NCBI GenBank assembly: GCA_051294375.1
Contig: CM119264.1
Coordinates: 11,259,832-11,323,831 of the forward strand
Direction of reading: 5' to 3'
From: Paraspadella gotoi
Lineage: Eukaryota > Chaetognatha
Length of the DNA stretch: 64,000 nt
The notes below the pieces were generated by a model. It did no database searches. It saw only the letters and a list, made by a program, of their open reading frames with translations, and was not told the DNA's origin. The position numbers and the translations under genes are program-made. How positions within the stretch are numbered: the first letter of the stretch is position 1; every line of letters begins with the position of its first letter. This document shows, in pieces, positions 21,261 through 33,271 of the stretch.

Positions 21261-24200
21261 CGCAAAAACCCTCTCTTCTCGAGTCTTTTTTTTTGTTTCC
21301 TTCCCCGCCGTGCCGCCAGTCGTTTCGAATTTCGACCGCGGGAGTCGAGAAGATGCTTTATCCTCGTAAAGTCGTAACGCTTTCAAGTTTAGAGCTTAAT
21401 GTTCTACTATATAGCACGCCTTACTTAGTATTCGAAGAGTGCTACTTTTTTTTATAGAACTTACATATTTTTCGGTTTCGTTAAAGTAGATTAAAATGAA
21501 AAAAATTGATCTTAAAAATTTTTAAATTTGAAATGAAATATCAGCGATACTAATTTAAATTGCGAAGAACGTAATAAATACTTTATTATTTAAAATAAAA
21601 TTCAAAAGGATATCCGCTCGTTGACAGTGGCCACCCCATGGAAAAGTGAGTATGTGCCTTAGCTTATTTCAGTGGACCCCGAGAGAAACGAAAATCCATC
21701 GAAGCTGCTTAGCTGCGCTGCGGTTTGGTGCTGAGTTCCCAGCTTTCGCCGCAGAAATCTACAGCTGCTGTTCATTACCGATAGTCGTCACTGAGGTTAT
21801 TCGCTACCACGAGTTCCCTAGGGCCACCCAATCTTCAAGCCCCTCACCCAAACCGCGATTCCTTTCCCTCACCTTGAGCGCTTCGTGAATATAGATGGCG
21901 GTGAAGACGGCTGCGTAGGCCGAGAGCGAGGCGTGGAGGGAGGGAAAGCTCAGCCTGGCCTCGCGGTACCACCAAGAGTTGTCGGGTTGGCAGGACAACA
22001 ACGAGTCGGCCCAACCTGCCTGAGAATGGAATCGTTTTCGTTCACCTGCGGGAAAGAGTCGGGCGTGGCAGAAGGGGGGGGGCGGGGGCGGGCGGGGGAG
22101 CGGGGCAGGGGAATTTGTAAGGCGGGGGAAAATTTTAAGTTGCAAATAGTCGTCGGGTGGGAGATTTGTCACTTTAGATCGTCGATTTGAGAGTCGGTCG
22201 ATTTAGTTTGATAAATCGATTTGGAGCAGAGGAAACCATTTCGAATAAGTTGTACTAGTCTGCTTAAAAGGGCTTATTATTTCATTTTGACCGTCTGAGT
22301 AATGGTTTACTAAAATTAAAAGCAGCGCTTCGCGTCTCCTTATTCTTATTTTCGTTCCATGATAATTCCCGCAATGCCGCAGTGGAGAATTGGCTGATCA
22401 AGAAACGTACTTGTTATCGTATGACGACTGGCGCGCCACTGGTGTGAAGATATGGCCCCCCCTTTCCCCTTATTTTTTACAAGCTCGCGCTTCTCTCTCG
22501 GCGATCGAAAAAAGAAGCCGAGTGGCGCCGGGTGGCGCCGAGTCGCCGCGAGAGGGATTTCTCTTGTTTACCGCTTAATTTATTCATTCGAAATTCTCCC
22601 TAAAGACTTGAGACTCAACACGAAGCCGAAGGTTTGACAAACAGTTTTTTTGGGTTTTTTTAGTTTATATTGAAAACAATTGATTTTTAATAAAGATTGG
22701 AACTGTTTTAGCTAGCTCGTGTTCTCCTAAAGACGATTCATTGACCTAGGAGCTGAGTTGGAAGTATGACGTATTTATATAATTATATATATATATAATG
22801 AATCAGAGGACAGTCACAGTCCGTCAAATTCTCATAATGATTGACTGTAAACACAGCATCTAATTTAATAAAAAAAAAATGGCGGGCCCACTCACTCGAC
22901 CATTCAAACAACTGTGTCCTCTTTGTCCTCTGCGTTGAAAACAGTTTTGCAAATTCATGGCACAATTTACTACGCAATTAGTCGAACGATGTGGTAAATT
23001 AAACATAGCGAAAACGATGGCGCAGATTTAAAAAAAAAAACGAAAGAAACCAGGTAATTAAAGCCCTTCCCCTTGCCCTTCCCTTCCCCTTCCCTTCCCT
23101 TCCCTTACCCCGCCGCGCCGAAGCGATCGAAGAGGAACGACCTTTTTTTAATCGCGAAACCCAGATTAATAAAAAGCTCATGAAAGATGGATTGAGCCCG
23201 GCGCCCGATCTATCAAACTCCTCCTTAAAAAAAAAACCACCTGTGGGGAGAAGAAGAAATGGAGGTGAGGAAGGAAAGAAACGAAGAATTAAGAAGGAAA
23301 GAAACGAGGAAAAAGGAAAAAAAAAGGAAATAATGAAGGCGGAAAAAGAGAGGAAAAAAAGATGAGAGAAGAAATGAAGACAAAAATAACAGTGATTAAG
23401 AAAAACTGGGACTGAAGCCTCGAGAAAGGCGCGTTTAAAGGTCATTACATGAAAAGGGGGAAAAAGGGAATTTTGCCCACAGTTCAGAGGAGAAAAAGAA
23501 AAGATGAAAAGAAAATTATCAGTTAAAAAAATAAGGAGATATTTCGAGAAAGAAAGGCAGTTAAGGCAAAGGGGGAGGAGAGCACTTGAGGTGGGAAAAA
23601 CGCTGCGAGGGAAAAGGAAAAGAAATAAAGAAAAAAGGAAAACGAAAGGAGATTTGAAAGGAAGAAGGCAAAAATTCGCTTGGGGAAAATATGTACAAAC
23701 GATAAGCAATGGGTAAAGGAGAAAATAATGAAGGGGAAAAACGCCCCGAGATGAGATGAAAAGAAAAAGAACATACATGAGGAAACACGCTTTCAAATCT
23801 ATCGAGCAAGAAAAAAATAGACAAATGAACGCATAATGAGAAACGAGCGCTCAAGGCAAAAACGGAAAAGAGAAAGAAAGAAAGAACAATTCCAAAAAAA
23901 AAAAAAAAAAAACAGAGAAAAAAATGATTAGAGAGAAAAAGAAAAGTAAGACATATTCCATCGATCTTACTCTTCTCATATTTAAAGGGAGGAACAGAAC
24001 GGGAAAATAGAGAAAAAATAAAATGGTAGGAAACGGAAAAAAAAAAATGTGATAGAAGAAGTAAAAAGAAACAAACAAAGTTAAAGCTTGCCGATAATAG
24101 AAAAGAAAGATAGAAAAACAACAACAAACAACGAAACAAAAGTAAACCTAGACGAAGAAGAAAAGGAAAAGAAAAAAAAAAGAAAGAAAAAGACGAAACG

Positions 24201-25498
24201 ATCAAATGTTTAAACGGAAGGAAAAAGAAAAAAGAGTAAAAAAAAAATGAGGTGGAAAAACTCTCGCTTTTCCGAGGAGAGACAAACCTGATAAGGCAAG
24301 GTCGCCTCGATTCCTTGGTTCACTCAATAATTCATTAATACATTAATTAACTAATTCATTCATTCATTCATTCATTTTGTGATTAATTAATGAATTCATT
24401 CTTTCGGTGAATTTTTTTCATTTATTCCCTTATTCATTAAATTATTTTCATTCAACCTAATTCATTATTTAATTCTGTCAGGCGACTAAAGTCGACTAAA
24501 GTAAAGAGAAACAAACAGAAACAAAGAGACAAAGAAAATGGAAAAAGGAAAAACGCGAAGAATAAAAGAAGTACAAATGCATAAATCGAGATTCACATTC
24601 TTCAGTTGGAGACGAAGGTTTATTCGTTCTGCGTCGCGACTTTGGGAGACGAAAGAATTTGTCAAAGTGAAAGAAAATGAAAGGAATGATAACAATCTAA
24701 AGATAAGGTGACTCGTCAAAGAGACAAACAAACAAACAAACCAGGCGACAGTCGGCTAGCGCACAGTCCGTGCGTTCCTGGTTCAATCCCGCGTAACTCC
24801 GGCCTCCCTCTTAGTTAGCAAAGCGTGATGGTTCTGGGGTTTTCTTTTTTCCTTCTTTTTTTCTCTATTCTATTATGTTTTCGTTTGCTCCGACTTAGTC
24901 TATATTTGTTGATTATTTTCGCACCGAATCAACCTTGTTGTATTCGAATAAAATCGAATGTATTAATTATAAGTATGAAGCTCCCCCAGCGCTTGATAGG
25001 TGATCCGCGCCGTTGACATACGATTCCAATTTAAAAAAATTGCAATGAAAAAATTAAAACGTGACATAAATTCGTCTTTTAAAACCGGAACGGACGCCAT
25101 CTAGATTTTTTCCCCCAAGAACCAACAATCGCCTCCTTTACTTTCTTCAATATTTTGACCAGAAACGAAACTTGTTTACTTTTCCCCGTCCCCATGGAAA
25201 CGGGGTTTGTTTTCGACGACGCCCGACCGGAAAATTGGCTTGGAGAGTTGTTCGAAAATGGCGAGAGGATCGTTTTGGACGAAGGATCGGGTTACATCCG
25301 GGGCCAGTCGATTTAGCAGCGAGGAGAATGGCAAAAGAAAGGGAGAAGAGAGAAAGAGGGATAGAGACAAAGATAGAAAGGCTTAAGACTCAATCGCTAG
25401 TATCAAAAGACTTTGATCCCTATTTTTGACCCTGGCCTCGCTCGCTCTTATTCTTTCCCGTTGTTCCTCTTTTTAACTTGATCCCTCTTTCTTCAAAT

Positions 25499-25540
<42 letters not shown>

Positions 25541-25583
25541 TCCCCGCTCTCTCGTCTCCTCTCTCTTTTCTTCTCTCTCTCTT

Positions 25584-25627
<44 letters not shown>

Positions 25628-25653
25628 CTCTCTCTCTTCTTTCTCTTCTCTCT

Positions 25654-25692
<39 letters not shown>

Positions 25693-26650
25693 ATCTCTCT
25701 CTCTCTCTCTCTCCCGCCACGAAACTCATTGGACCAGATGCAGGAAACGAAAAGAAGGGCGACTCAGGAGATCAACTTCTCTCCGATTAGATTTAAATAT
25801 TCGACCGGAGGTTTAATGGGCACATATAGTTTTCGCCTTCATTTCCTCGCTCTCTCCCTTTCTCTCTTCCCGTTCGTGAGAAGAGGGGGGGGGTTGAGGG
25901 GAGTGGGGGGGGGTAGGATGGTGAGAGAGGTTGGGGATCACGGGTAGTGGGGTTAGGGTCACGAATTTCGAGGTGGGCAAACGGACGGAGGTACTAAGTG
26001 GTGATTTGAGATCCGAATAAGATTTTGTCGTTGTTGATGAAAGTCGGGAAATGGCGCGAGTGGGAGAGATTGCGGTGTGACGAGTGCTTTTTTAAAAAAA
26101 TTCCAAAGTTTGAAAATTCTCAAAAATTTTAACCGATAATCGATCCTGAGTTTGTATCACAATTTTTTTCGCTTAGAGTCGTTTTGAGATCGAACACGAA
26201 TACGAATCGTCAGCTTTTTTTTAGTGGGGGTGTAGAAAACGGGGGGGGGGTTGTTTTAGCCTTCGTCACACCGCAATCTCTCCCACTCGCGCCATTTCCG
26301 ACTTTCATCAACAACGACAAAATCTTATTCGGATCTCAAATCACCACTTAGTACCTCCGTCCGTTTGCCCACCTCGAAATTCGTGACCCTAACCCACCGT
26401 GATCCCCAACCTCTCTCACCATCCTACCCCCCCCCATCCCCTCAACCCCCCCCTCTTCTCGCAACGGAGAGAGAGAAGAGAGAAGGGAGAGAGCGAGGAA
26501 ATGAAGGCGAAAACTATGATGCCCATTAACCTCCGGTTCGAATATTTAAATTCTAATCGGAGAGAAGTTGATCTCCTGAGTCGCCCTTCTTTTTCGCCCT
26601 GCATCTGGTCCAATGAGTTTCGTGGCGGGAGAGAGAGAGAGAGAGAGATG

Positions 26651-26701
<51 letters not shown>

Positions 26702-26728
26702 CGAGAGAGAGAGAAAGAAGAGAGAGAT

Positions 26729-26759
<31 letters not shown>

Positions 26760-26761
26760 AG

Positions 26762-26810
<49 letters not shown>

Positions 26811-29800
26811 GAGAGGAGAGAGCAGAGAACGAAGAGAGAGAGGAGAGAGAGAGAGAGAGGTAATTTGAAGAAAGAGGGATCAAGTTAAAAAGAGGAACAA
26901 CGGAAAGAATAAGAGCGAGCGAGGCCAGGGTCAAAAATAGGGATCAAAAGTCTTTTTGATACTAGCGATTGAGTCTTAAGCCTTTCTATCTTTGTCTCTA
27001 TCCCTCTTTCTCTTTCTCCCTTTCTTTTGCCATTCTCCTCGCTGCTAAATCGACTGGCCCCGGATGTAACCCGATCCTTCGTCCAAAACGATCCTCTCGC
27101 CATTTTCGAACAACTCTCCAAGCCAATTTCCGGTCGGGCGTTCGTCGAAAAACAAACCCCGTTTCCATGGGGACGGGGAAAAGTAAACAAGTTTCGTTTC
27201 TGCGTCAAAATATTGAAGAAAGTAAAAGGAGCGATTGTTGGTTCTTGGGGAAAAAATCTAGATGGCGTCCGTTCCGGTTTTAAAAGACGAATTTATGTCA
27301 CGTTTTAATTTTTTCATTGCAATTTTTTTTAAATTGGAATCGTATGTCAACGGCGCGGATCACCTATCAAGCGCTTGGGGAGCTTCATACTTATAATTAA
27401 TACATTCGATTTTATCGAATACAACAAGGTTGATTCGCGTGCGAAAATAATCAACAATATAGACTAAGTCGGAGGCAAACGAAAACATAATAGAATAGAG
27501 AAAAAAAGAAGGAAAAAGAAAACCCCAGAACCATCACGCTTTGCTAACTAAGAGGGAGGCCGGAGTTACGCGGGATTGAACAGGAACGCACGGACTGTGC
27601 GCTAGCCGACTGCTCGCCTGGTTTGTTTTGTTTGTTTGTCTCTTTGACGAGTCACCTTATCTTTTAGATTGTTATCATTCCTTTCATTTTCTTTCACTTT
27701 GACAAATTCTTTGTCTCCCAAAGTCGCGACGCAGAACGAATAAACCTTCGTCTCCAAACTGAAGAATGTGAATCTCGATTTATGCATTTGTACTTCTTTT
27801 ATTCTTCGCGTTTTTCCTTTTTCCATTTTCTTTGTCTCTTTGTTTCTGTTTGTTCTCTTTACTTTAGTCGACTTTAGTCGCCTGACAGAAATTAAATAAT
27901 GAATTAGGTTGAATGAAAAAATAATTTAATGAATAAGGGAATAAAATGAAAAAAATTCACCGAAAGAATGAATTCATTAATTAATCACAAAATGAATGAA
28001 TGAATGAATGAATTAGTTAATTAATGTATTAATGAATTATTGAGTGAACCAAGGAATCGAGGCGACCTTGCCTTATCAGGTTTGTCTCTCCTCGGAAAAG
28101 CGAGAGTTTTTCCACCTCATTTTTTTTACTCTTTTTTCTTTTTCCTTCCGTTTTAAACATTTGATCGTTTCGTCTTTTTCTTTCTTTTTTTTTCTTTTCC
28201 TTTTCTTCTTCGTCTAGTTTACTTTTGTTTCGTTGTTGTTGTTGTTTTTTCTNNNNNNNNNNNNNNNNNNNNNNNNNAAAAAAAAAAAAAAAAAAAAGAA
28301 ATTCGGAACGTTTAAAGCCGGAAATTTAAAACTGATCCAGAATCCAAAAAAGAAATTGGCTTATAATTGGTTGTTAAAACAACAAATTGACAAAATTTAA
28401 AAAATTCAAGCACTGGAATCATAATGCTAAGTTATGAGCGATTTTTTGTCTCATTTTCCAGCAAAAACGAAATCGAATTTTAGCCGTCTCTGTCTTTTTT
28501 CTTTTGTCCTCTCTTTCCTCTCTTTATCCTATCTATTTTCTCCTCTCTCTCCTCTCGGGTCGGCCATTTAATGAAATTCAATTCCGCTCATTTAAAAGAA
28601 CCACCCACAACTCACAATATTCCTCCACGCCGATTTTTCTTTTTTTCTTTCTCAAGAGTTGAATTGAGAAGAATATTTTCTGAGCTCGTGTGTAAAATCA
28701 AATTAGGTTGCACTCTCTCTAGAATTGCGAGAAAATATTTGAGAAAGGAATCCTTTAATCCAAGTTGAAAACTATAGCATTGCGTTTTCAGATGCTCTCA
28801 CGTATAAAGGTTGATTGGGGTATCGTATCGATCGAGTTTAAATAATATTTTTTCTATTTTTTCATGTTATAAAAACCTCACGAATCTCCATCTATAATTT
28901 GACGCAAATCAGTTTTCATCTAACCTTGCAGATGGAGAGAAAGTAAGGTCTGGGCATTCCCGTCATGATTTTGATGAGGTCGGTGAGAATGAGGGTCATG
29001 AAAATTCCTGAAACGCAAAAAGGGGGCGTGGAGGGAAAAAAATAAATAACATTTTTCCGACCTTTCTCCATCACGGACTCCGTGATGTTCGCGCGTCGCA
29101 TCCAAATGTGACGTGATTCACGTGAGACGTATTATTAATCACAACTCACCCAGAGAAAAATTGGCGAAGAATCGAACTAATCTTTTCATGAAGAGAGGAG
29201 TTTGACATCGACGGCAGCAGGGTTCCCCCCTGAAAATTAAAAATGAAAATTTGATTTATTAAGGACAAAAAAGACTTTCATCGCTCTTTGCTGGGAATTT
29301 CGCGGATTTTCATTGCGAGTTGAAACGTGAATACTGATAGTGGGACAATCGAATTGGAGCCATTAATTTTTCTGAAACCACGGGCATTATCTATAATTAA
29401 TTATATGGTTTATATTAATAACATCAATTATATTTAAAACGAGAGATTGCTTTGGGATAAGGTGTGACAAAGGTGTTGGCATCTGTGCTCAGATGGGATA
29501 GCGGGACGGGAATCGTCATCTTGTAACGTCAAATAATGTAAATCTTGTGAAGTAAAATACATAAATTCTGCAATTTGTCGAAAAATTAATCACCGGGCGA
29601 GAAACTTTCAAATCCTTCAAATTCAAAACTTTCAAATCTTCGACGATTAAAAGGATTTTCCCTTCGCGTTGCTAAACTCGCCGACTTTTTATTGAACAGT
29701 CAACTCTCAACTTTCGCTTCAGCGCCCGGAGGTCTCGACTTCTCTAGAGCGCACGTCGTACGCTCGTACGTCACGACGATGAGACAACCCAGCCCCCGCC

Positions 29801-30604
29801 GCTCCTACTACCCGACTCTATTGCTGCTGCCCTCGCCGTGAATCGAGGTCCGATCGCGCGCGAGGTTGTTTTGTCCCTTGTTTACAACTTGGGACAAGGC
29901 GAGAATCACGCTCCATGAGCGGGAGATGAATTTACGAGATCGAACTCGGGATGGGGAGTCGCTTTTTTAAGGGGACGGTGAGGAAACGGAAATTATAAAA
30001 GTTTGCGTGAGATTAAATTAAGATAAAAAGTTATGTGAGAGAAAAAAGCAAAAAAAAAACAATAATATTGTTTGTCAATACATAATTAATAGGTTCGATT
30101 GTTAAAACAGTTAAAATATCAAAAAAACTATCACATAGATAACTAATCCACAATAGCCATTCGAGGCAAGATAGCTTATTTATTGAATAAATGGATAATT
30201 TTTAGGATGGTTGAACTAATATCAGACTCCTCGGGCTCATGTATGACGAGTTATCAGAATAAAATCTCAAAAACAAAAAAAATTGGATGTTGTATATTCA
30301 AAAGCAACTGATCAACTTTCAAATGGGCCGTTGTAAATTTAAAAAAACCTGCCGCAAGCCGGTAACTCACCAGGCTCATGCCTGACGCACATCCAGGATC
30401 AAATCCCAAATCAGGCGCGGGAAAATTTGGATGCGAACCGCGAGCAGGAGAGATCCCGAGATGAAAACTCTCATCACCCAAAATCCCTTCTCACATTTTA
30501 AAATCCCCCGAGCCTCTTTCTATTTTTCTTTCTTCTTCTTTCTTCTTTTTTCTTTTTTTTTTGTTTTCGACGACCGACTTAGTCGAAATGAAGGTGGATA
30601 AATG

Positions 30605-30694
<90 letters not shown>

Positions 30695-31963
30695 GAGGGA
30701 ATAAAGAGAAAAAAAAATAAAGCAAGAAGGAAGAAAAAAAGAAGAAGTAGAACAGGAAAGAAAAATAAATAAAAGCAAAACCCGAAAAAAAGTTATCAGT
30801 GGCGCTCGCGGGACCGATTGACCCAATTAACGTCGGCAATCAAAACAAAATGGCGGCCAATAAAAAAAAAACTGGGACGAGCGCGAACGCCGTCTCTCGT
30901 TTCACAAGTGGAAAGAGAGAAGAAGAGGGAAATAAAAACTCGACTTGGCCAAGGAAAAGGAGGAGGGAAAGAGAGGGGGAGGAGGGAGGGGAAAGGTGGA
31001 AGGGAACGGTGAACGGGGATCGGGGAACGGAGACGGGGGCGTGGAATCTTAAGAGGAGGGAAATAGAAAAAGCAACTTGGAAGCTCGACAGGTGGGAGGA
31101 AATAAAAAAGGAAAACTTGGAAAGTTGACAAAAGAAAATAATAAAAAGAATCTTTCCGGTGGTGAAAGGTGAGAAACGAAAATGTAAAAAAGAGGAAATC
31201 TCGGGGTGAGAGAAAAAAAATGATAGTTTGAGAGTTGAAGACCATATTTTTTTAAGAGAAACGAGATATATTAAGATCGTAAAAGTAAAATTCTAAACTC
31301 GAAATGGCGAAGCAGTCAATCAATCAATGAAATACAAAGAAACTTTCGCTGTCAAGATACTATTACTAAGAAAGAAAGAAATTCTCGGCTTCGGCTTCAC
31401 TGAAAAGTGGGAATAGAGAAGGAAATAAAAAAGGAGCAACTCTGCAGCGGGCGGGCGGCGGGCGGCGGGCGGCGGGCGGCGAGAGAAGGGAATTATGGCG
31501 GATAATGCGATCGGCTCGAGACAATGGCCCTTCGGAGGAAAGGCATTAAGATAAAGGGATAAATAGAAACGCAGACCCTCGCGCTTTTTAAAAATGCATG
31601 CCAACTACTTTTTTTTTCTCGATTTCTTCATTACTGAAACGGTTTCGGTAATAAGCGTAAACAAAAAGACGTGAATAATTAATTCGCGGCTTGTTTTTCA
31701 TCGTGAATTTTATCCATTATTTTTTTTTTTTTTGATGCGATGACGAAACAGTTGTAAGCAGGGAGTTTCGGACCATGACTTGAGAGAACGTTTAACCTAG
31801 AAAATGGTAATGAACCAAAAAAAAAAAAAAAACTTGGAGGGAAAAAAGAGGAGATGAAGACTTGAAGGACGGCGTCACCTTATTGACCCCGCGTTGGACG
31901 CCGAGGCCGACGACGAGACCAACCCCGACAGCGACGCCAATAAAGTGTCGAAGACGAAACTGA

Positions 31964-31996
<33 letters not shown>

Positions 31997-32085
31997 ATTA
32001 AACGACTCATCGCTACGAAGTTTCGATTTAAATTGAGAGATGAAGTCAGCAGAAAAAATAAGAAGAAAAAAAAGGTGAAAAAGGA

Positions 32086-32127
<42 letters not shown>

Positions 32128-33200
32128 AGAGAGAGAAGAGAGAGAGAGAGGAAGAGAGACAGTTAGTTCTCATCACTTGATTCGTTCATCGCAATTCTCA
32201 TCGTTACGATCAACGAGATAATCAACACAACGAGCGTAGTAACGCTCAATGACCATCGTCAACAACGACAACAAAAAAAAAACAACACTAATAAAAAAAG
32301 GAGGCCGTCGGCGGCGACGGTGTCAACTCGGAATCGATTTCTCTTCTTTTAACGACGTCGATTAAGCAAATGTGACAGAGAGAAAGAAACAACCGGAGAA
32401 CAACGGCGAGGTCGTCGTGGTTGACGACGACGACAAGAACGACGACGACGACGACGAGAACAACAACGACGACGACAACGACGACTTTGGCGACCATCGG
32501 CGTCGATAACAATAAACGCCGTTGACATCTTAAAAGTCAGTGACAGCGACGATGATAAAATGGGCAAGCGAGAAGAAGACAATCTCGATCACGCCGCCGA
32601 CGCCGCTTCCGCCAACGTCTTTTCCGTGTCAGTTTGTGAGAAGACTGGATCCAAGAAAATCCAAGCTTTCCACCTTTGAAGCTTGACGTGGAGAAGGCAC
32701 AAGCCTTTCCTTTCTTTTCCTTTCCTTTCCTTTCCTTTACTTTCCTATATTTCCTTTCCTTTCCTTTTTCTCCAACATGCACCACCTTGTCTGACTCAGA
32801 ATCGCTTTTTTTCAACTTCAAAAAGTGAAAAGACAAAGAACATTTTTATTTGAAAATAAAAATGGTTCTGCTCGATAAAAATGAAACTCGTAAATGCCGA
32901 TATCTCTAAAATACAGACGGCGACATATTTCTTTCCGAAAAAAACCGCCGCATTGGAAAAAAGATTGACACCCGCGGCCCCGAAAAACGTGGCACCCCTG
33001 GTGGCGAGAAAATGGACCGAGCCATCCGAAAAAAAAAGATCCATGCGCCACACGACGACATAAAAAAAAAAATCCGGAAAAACAAATAAAAAAAACTAGA
33101 GATTGACTACACTGTCAAGAAAAAAGAGGAAGAGGAAAAAGAGACCGAGGTTGTCGAGGCAAAAAAATCTCCCTCTCGAGAAAAGGATTCGCTTTTTATG

Positions 33201-33271
<71 letters not shown>

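Larger units (their letters stand above)
24112..26083 (+). repeat. Left arm of a large inverted repeat
   Basis: It pairs with 26264-28252. Matching landmarks include the ATTC/ATTAATTAA block (24320-24375), the SINE-like B box at 24780, the KpnI-free GC block at 25170-25320, the long CT tract (25501-25713) and the TGCGGTGTGACGA end. The arms differ by scattered single-base indels and substitutions. Confidence 0.9.

Noticed and set aside
22999-24205. Long minus-strand open frames (265 and 214 aa)
   Set aside because: They are composed almost only of F, S, L, P and R because the DNA is a pyrimidine tract on that strand; they overlap each other in different frames and have no domain or splice support.
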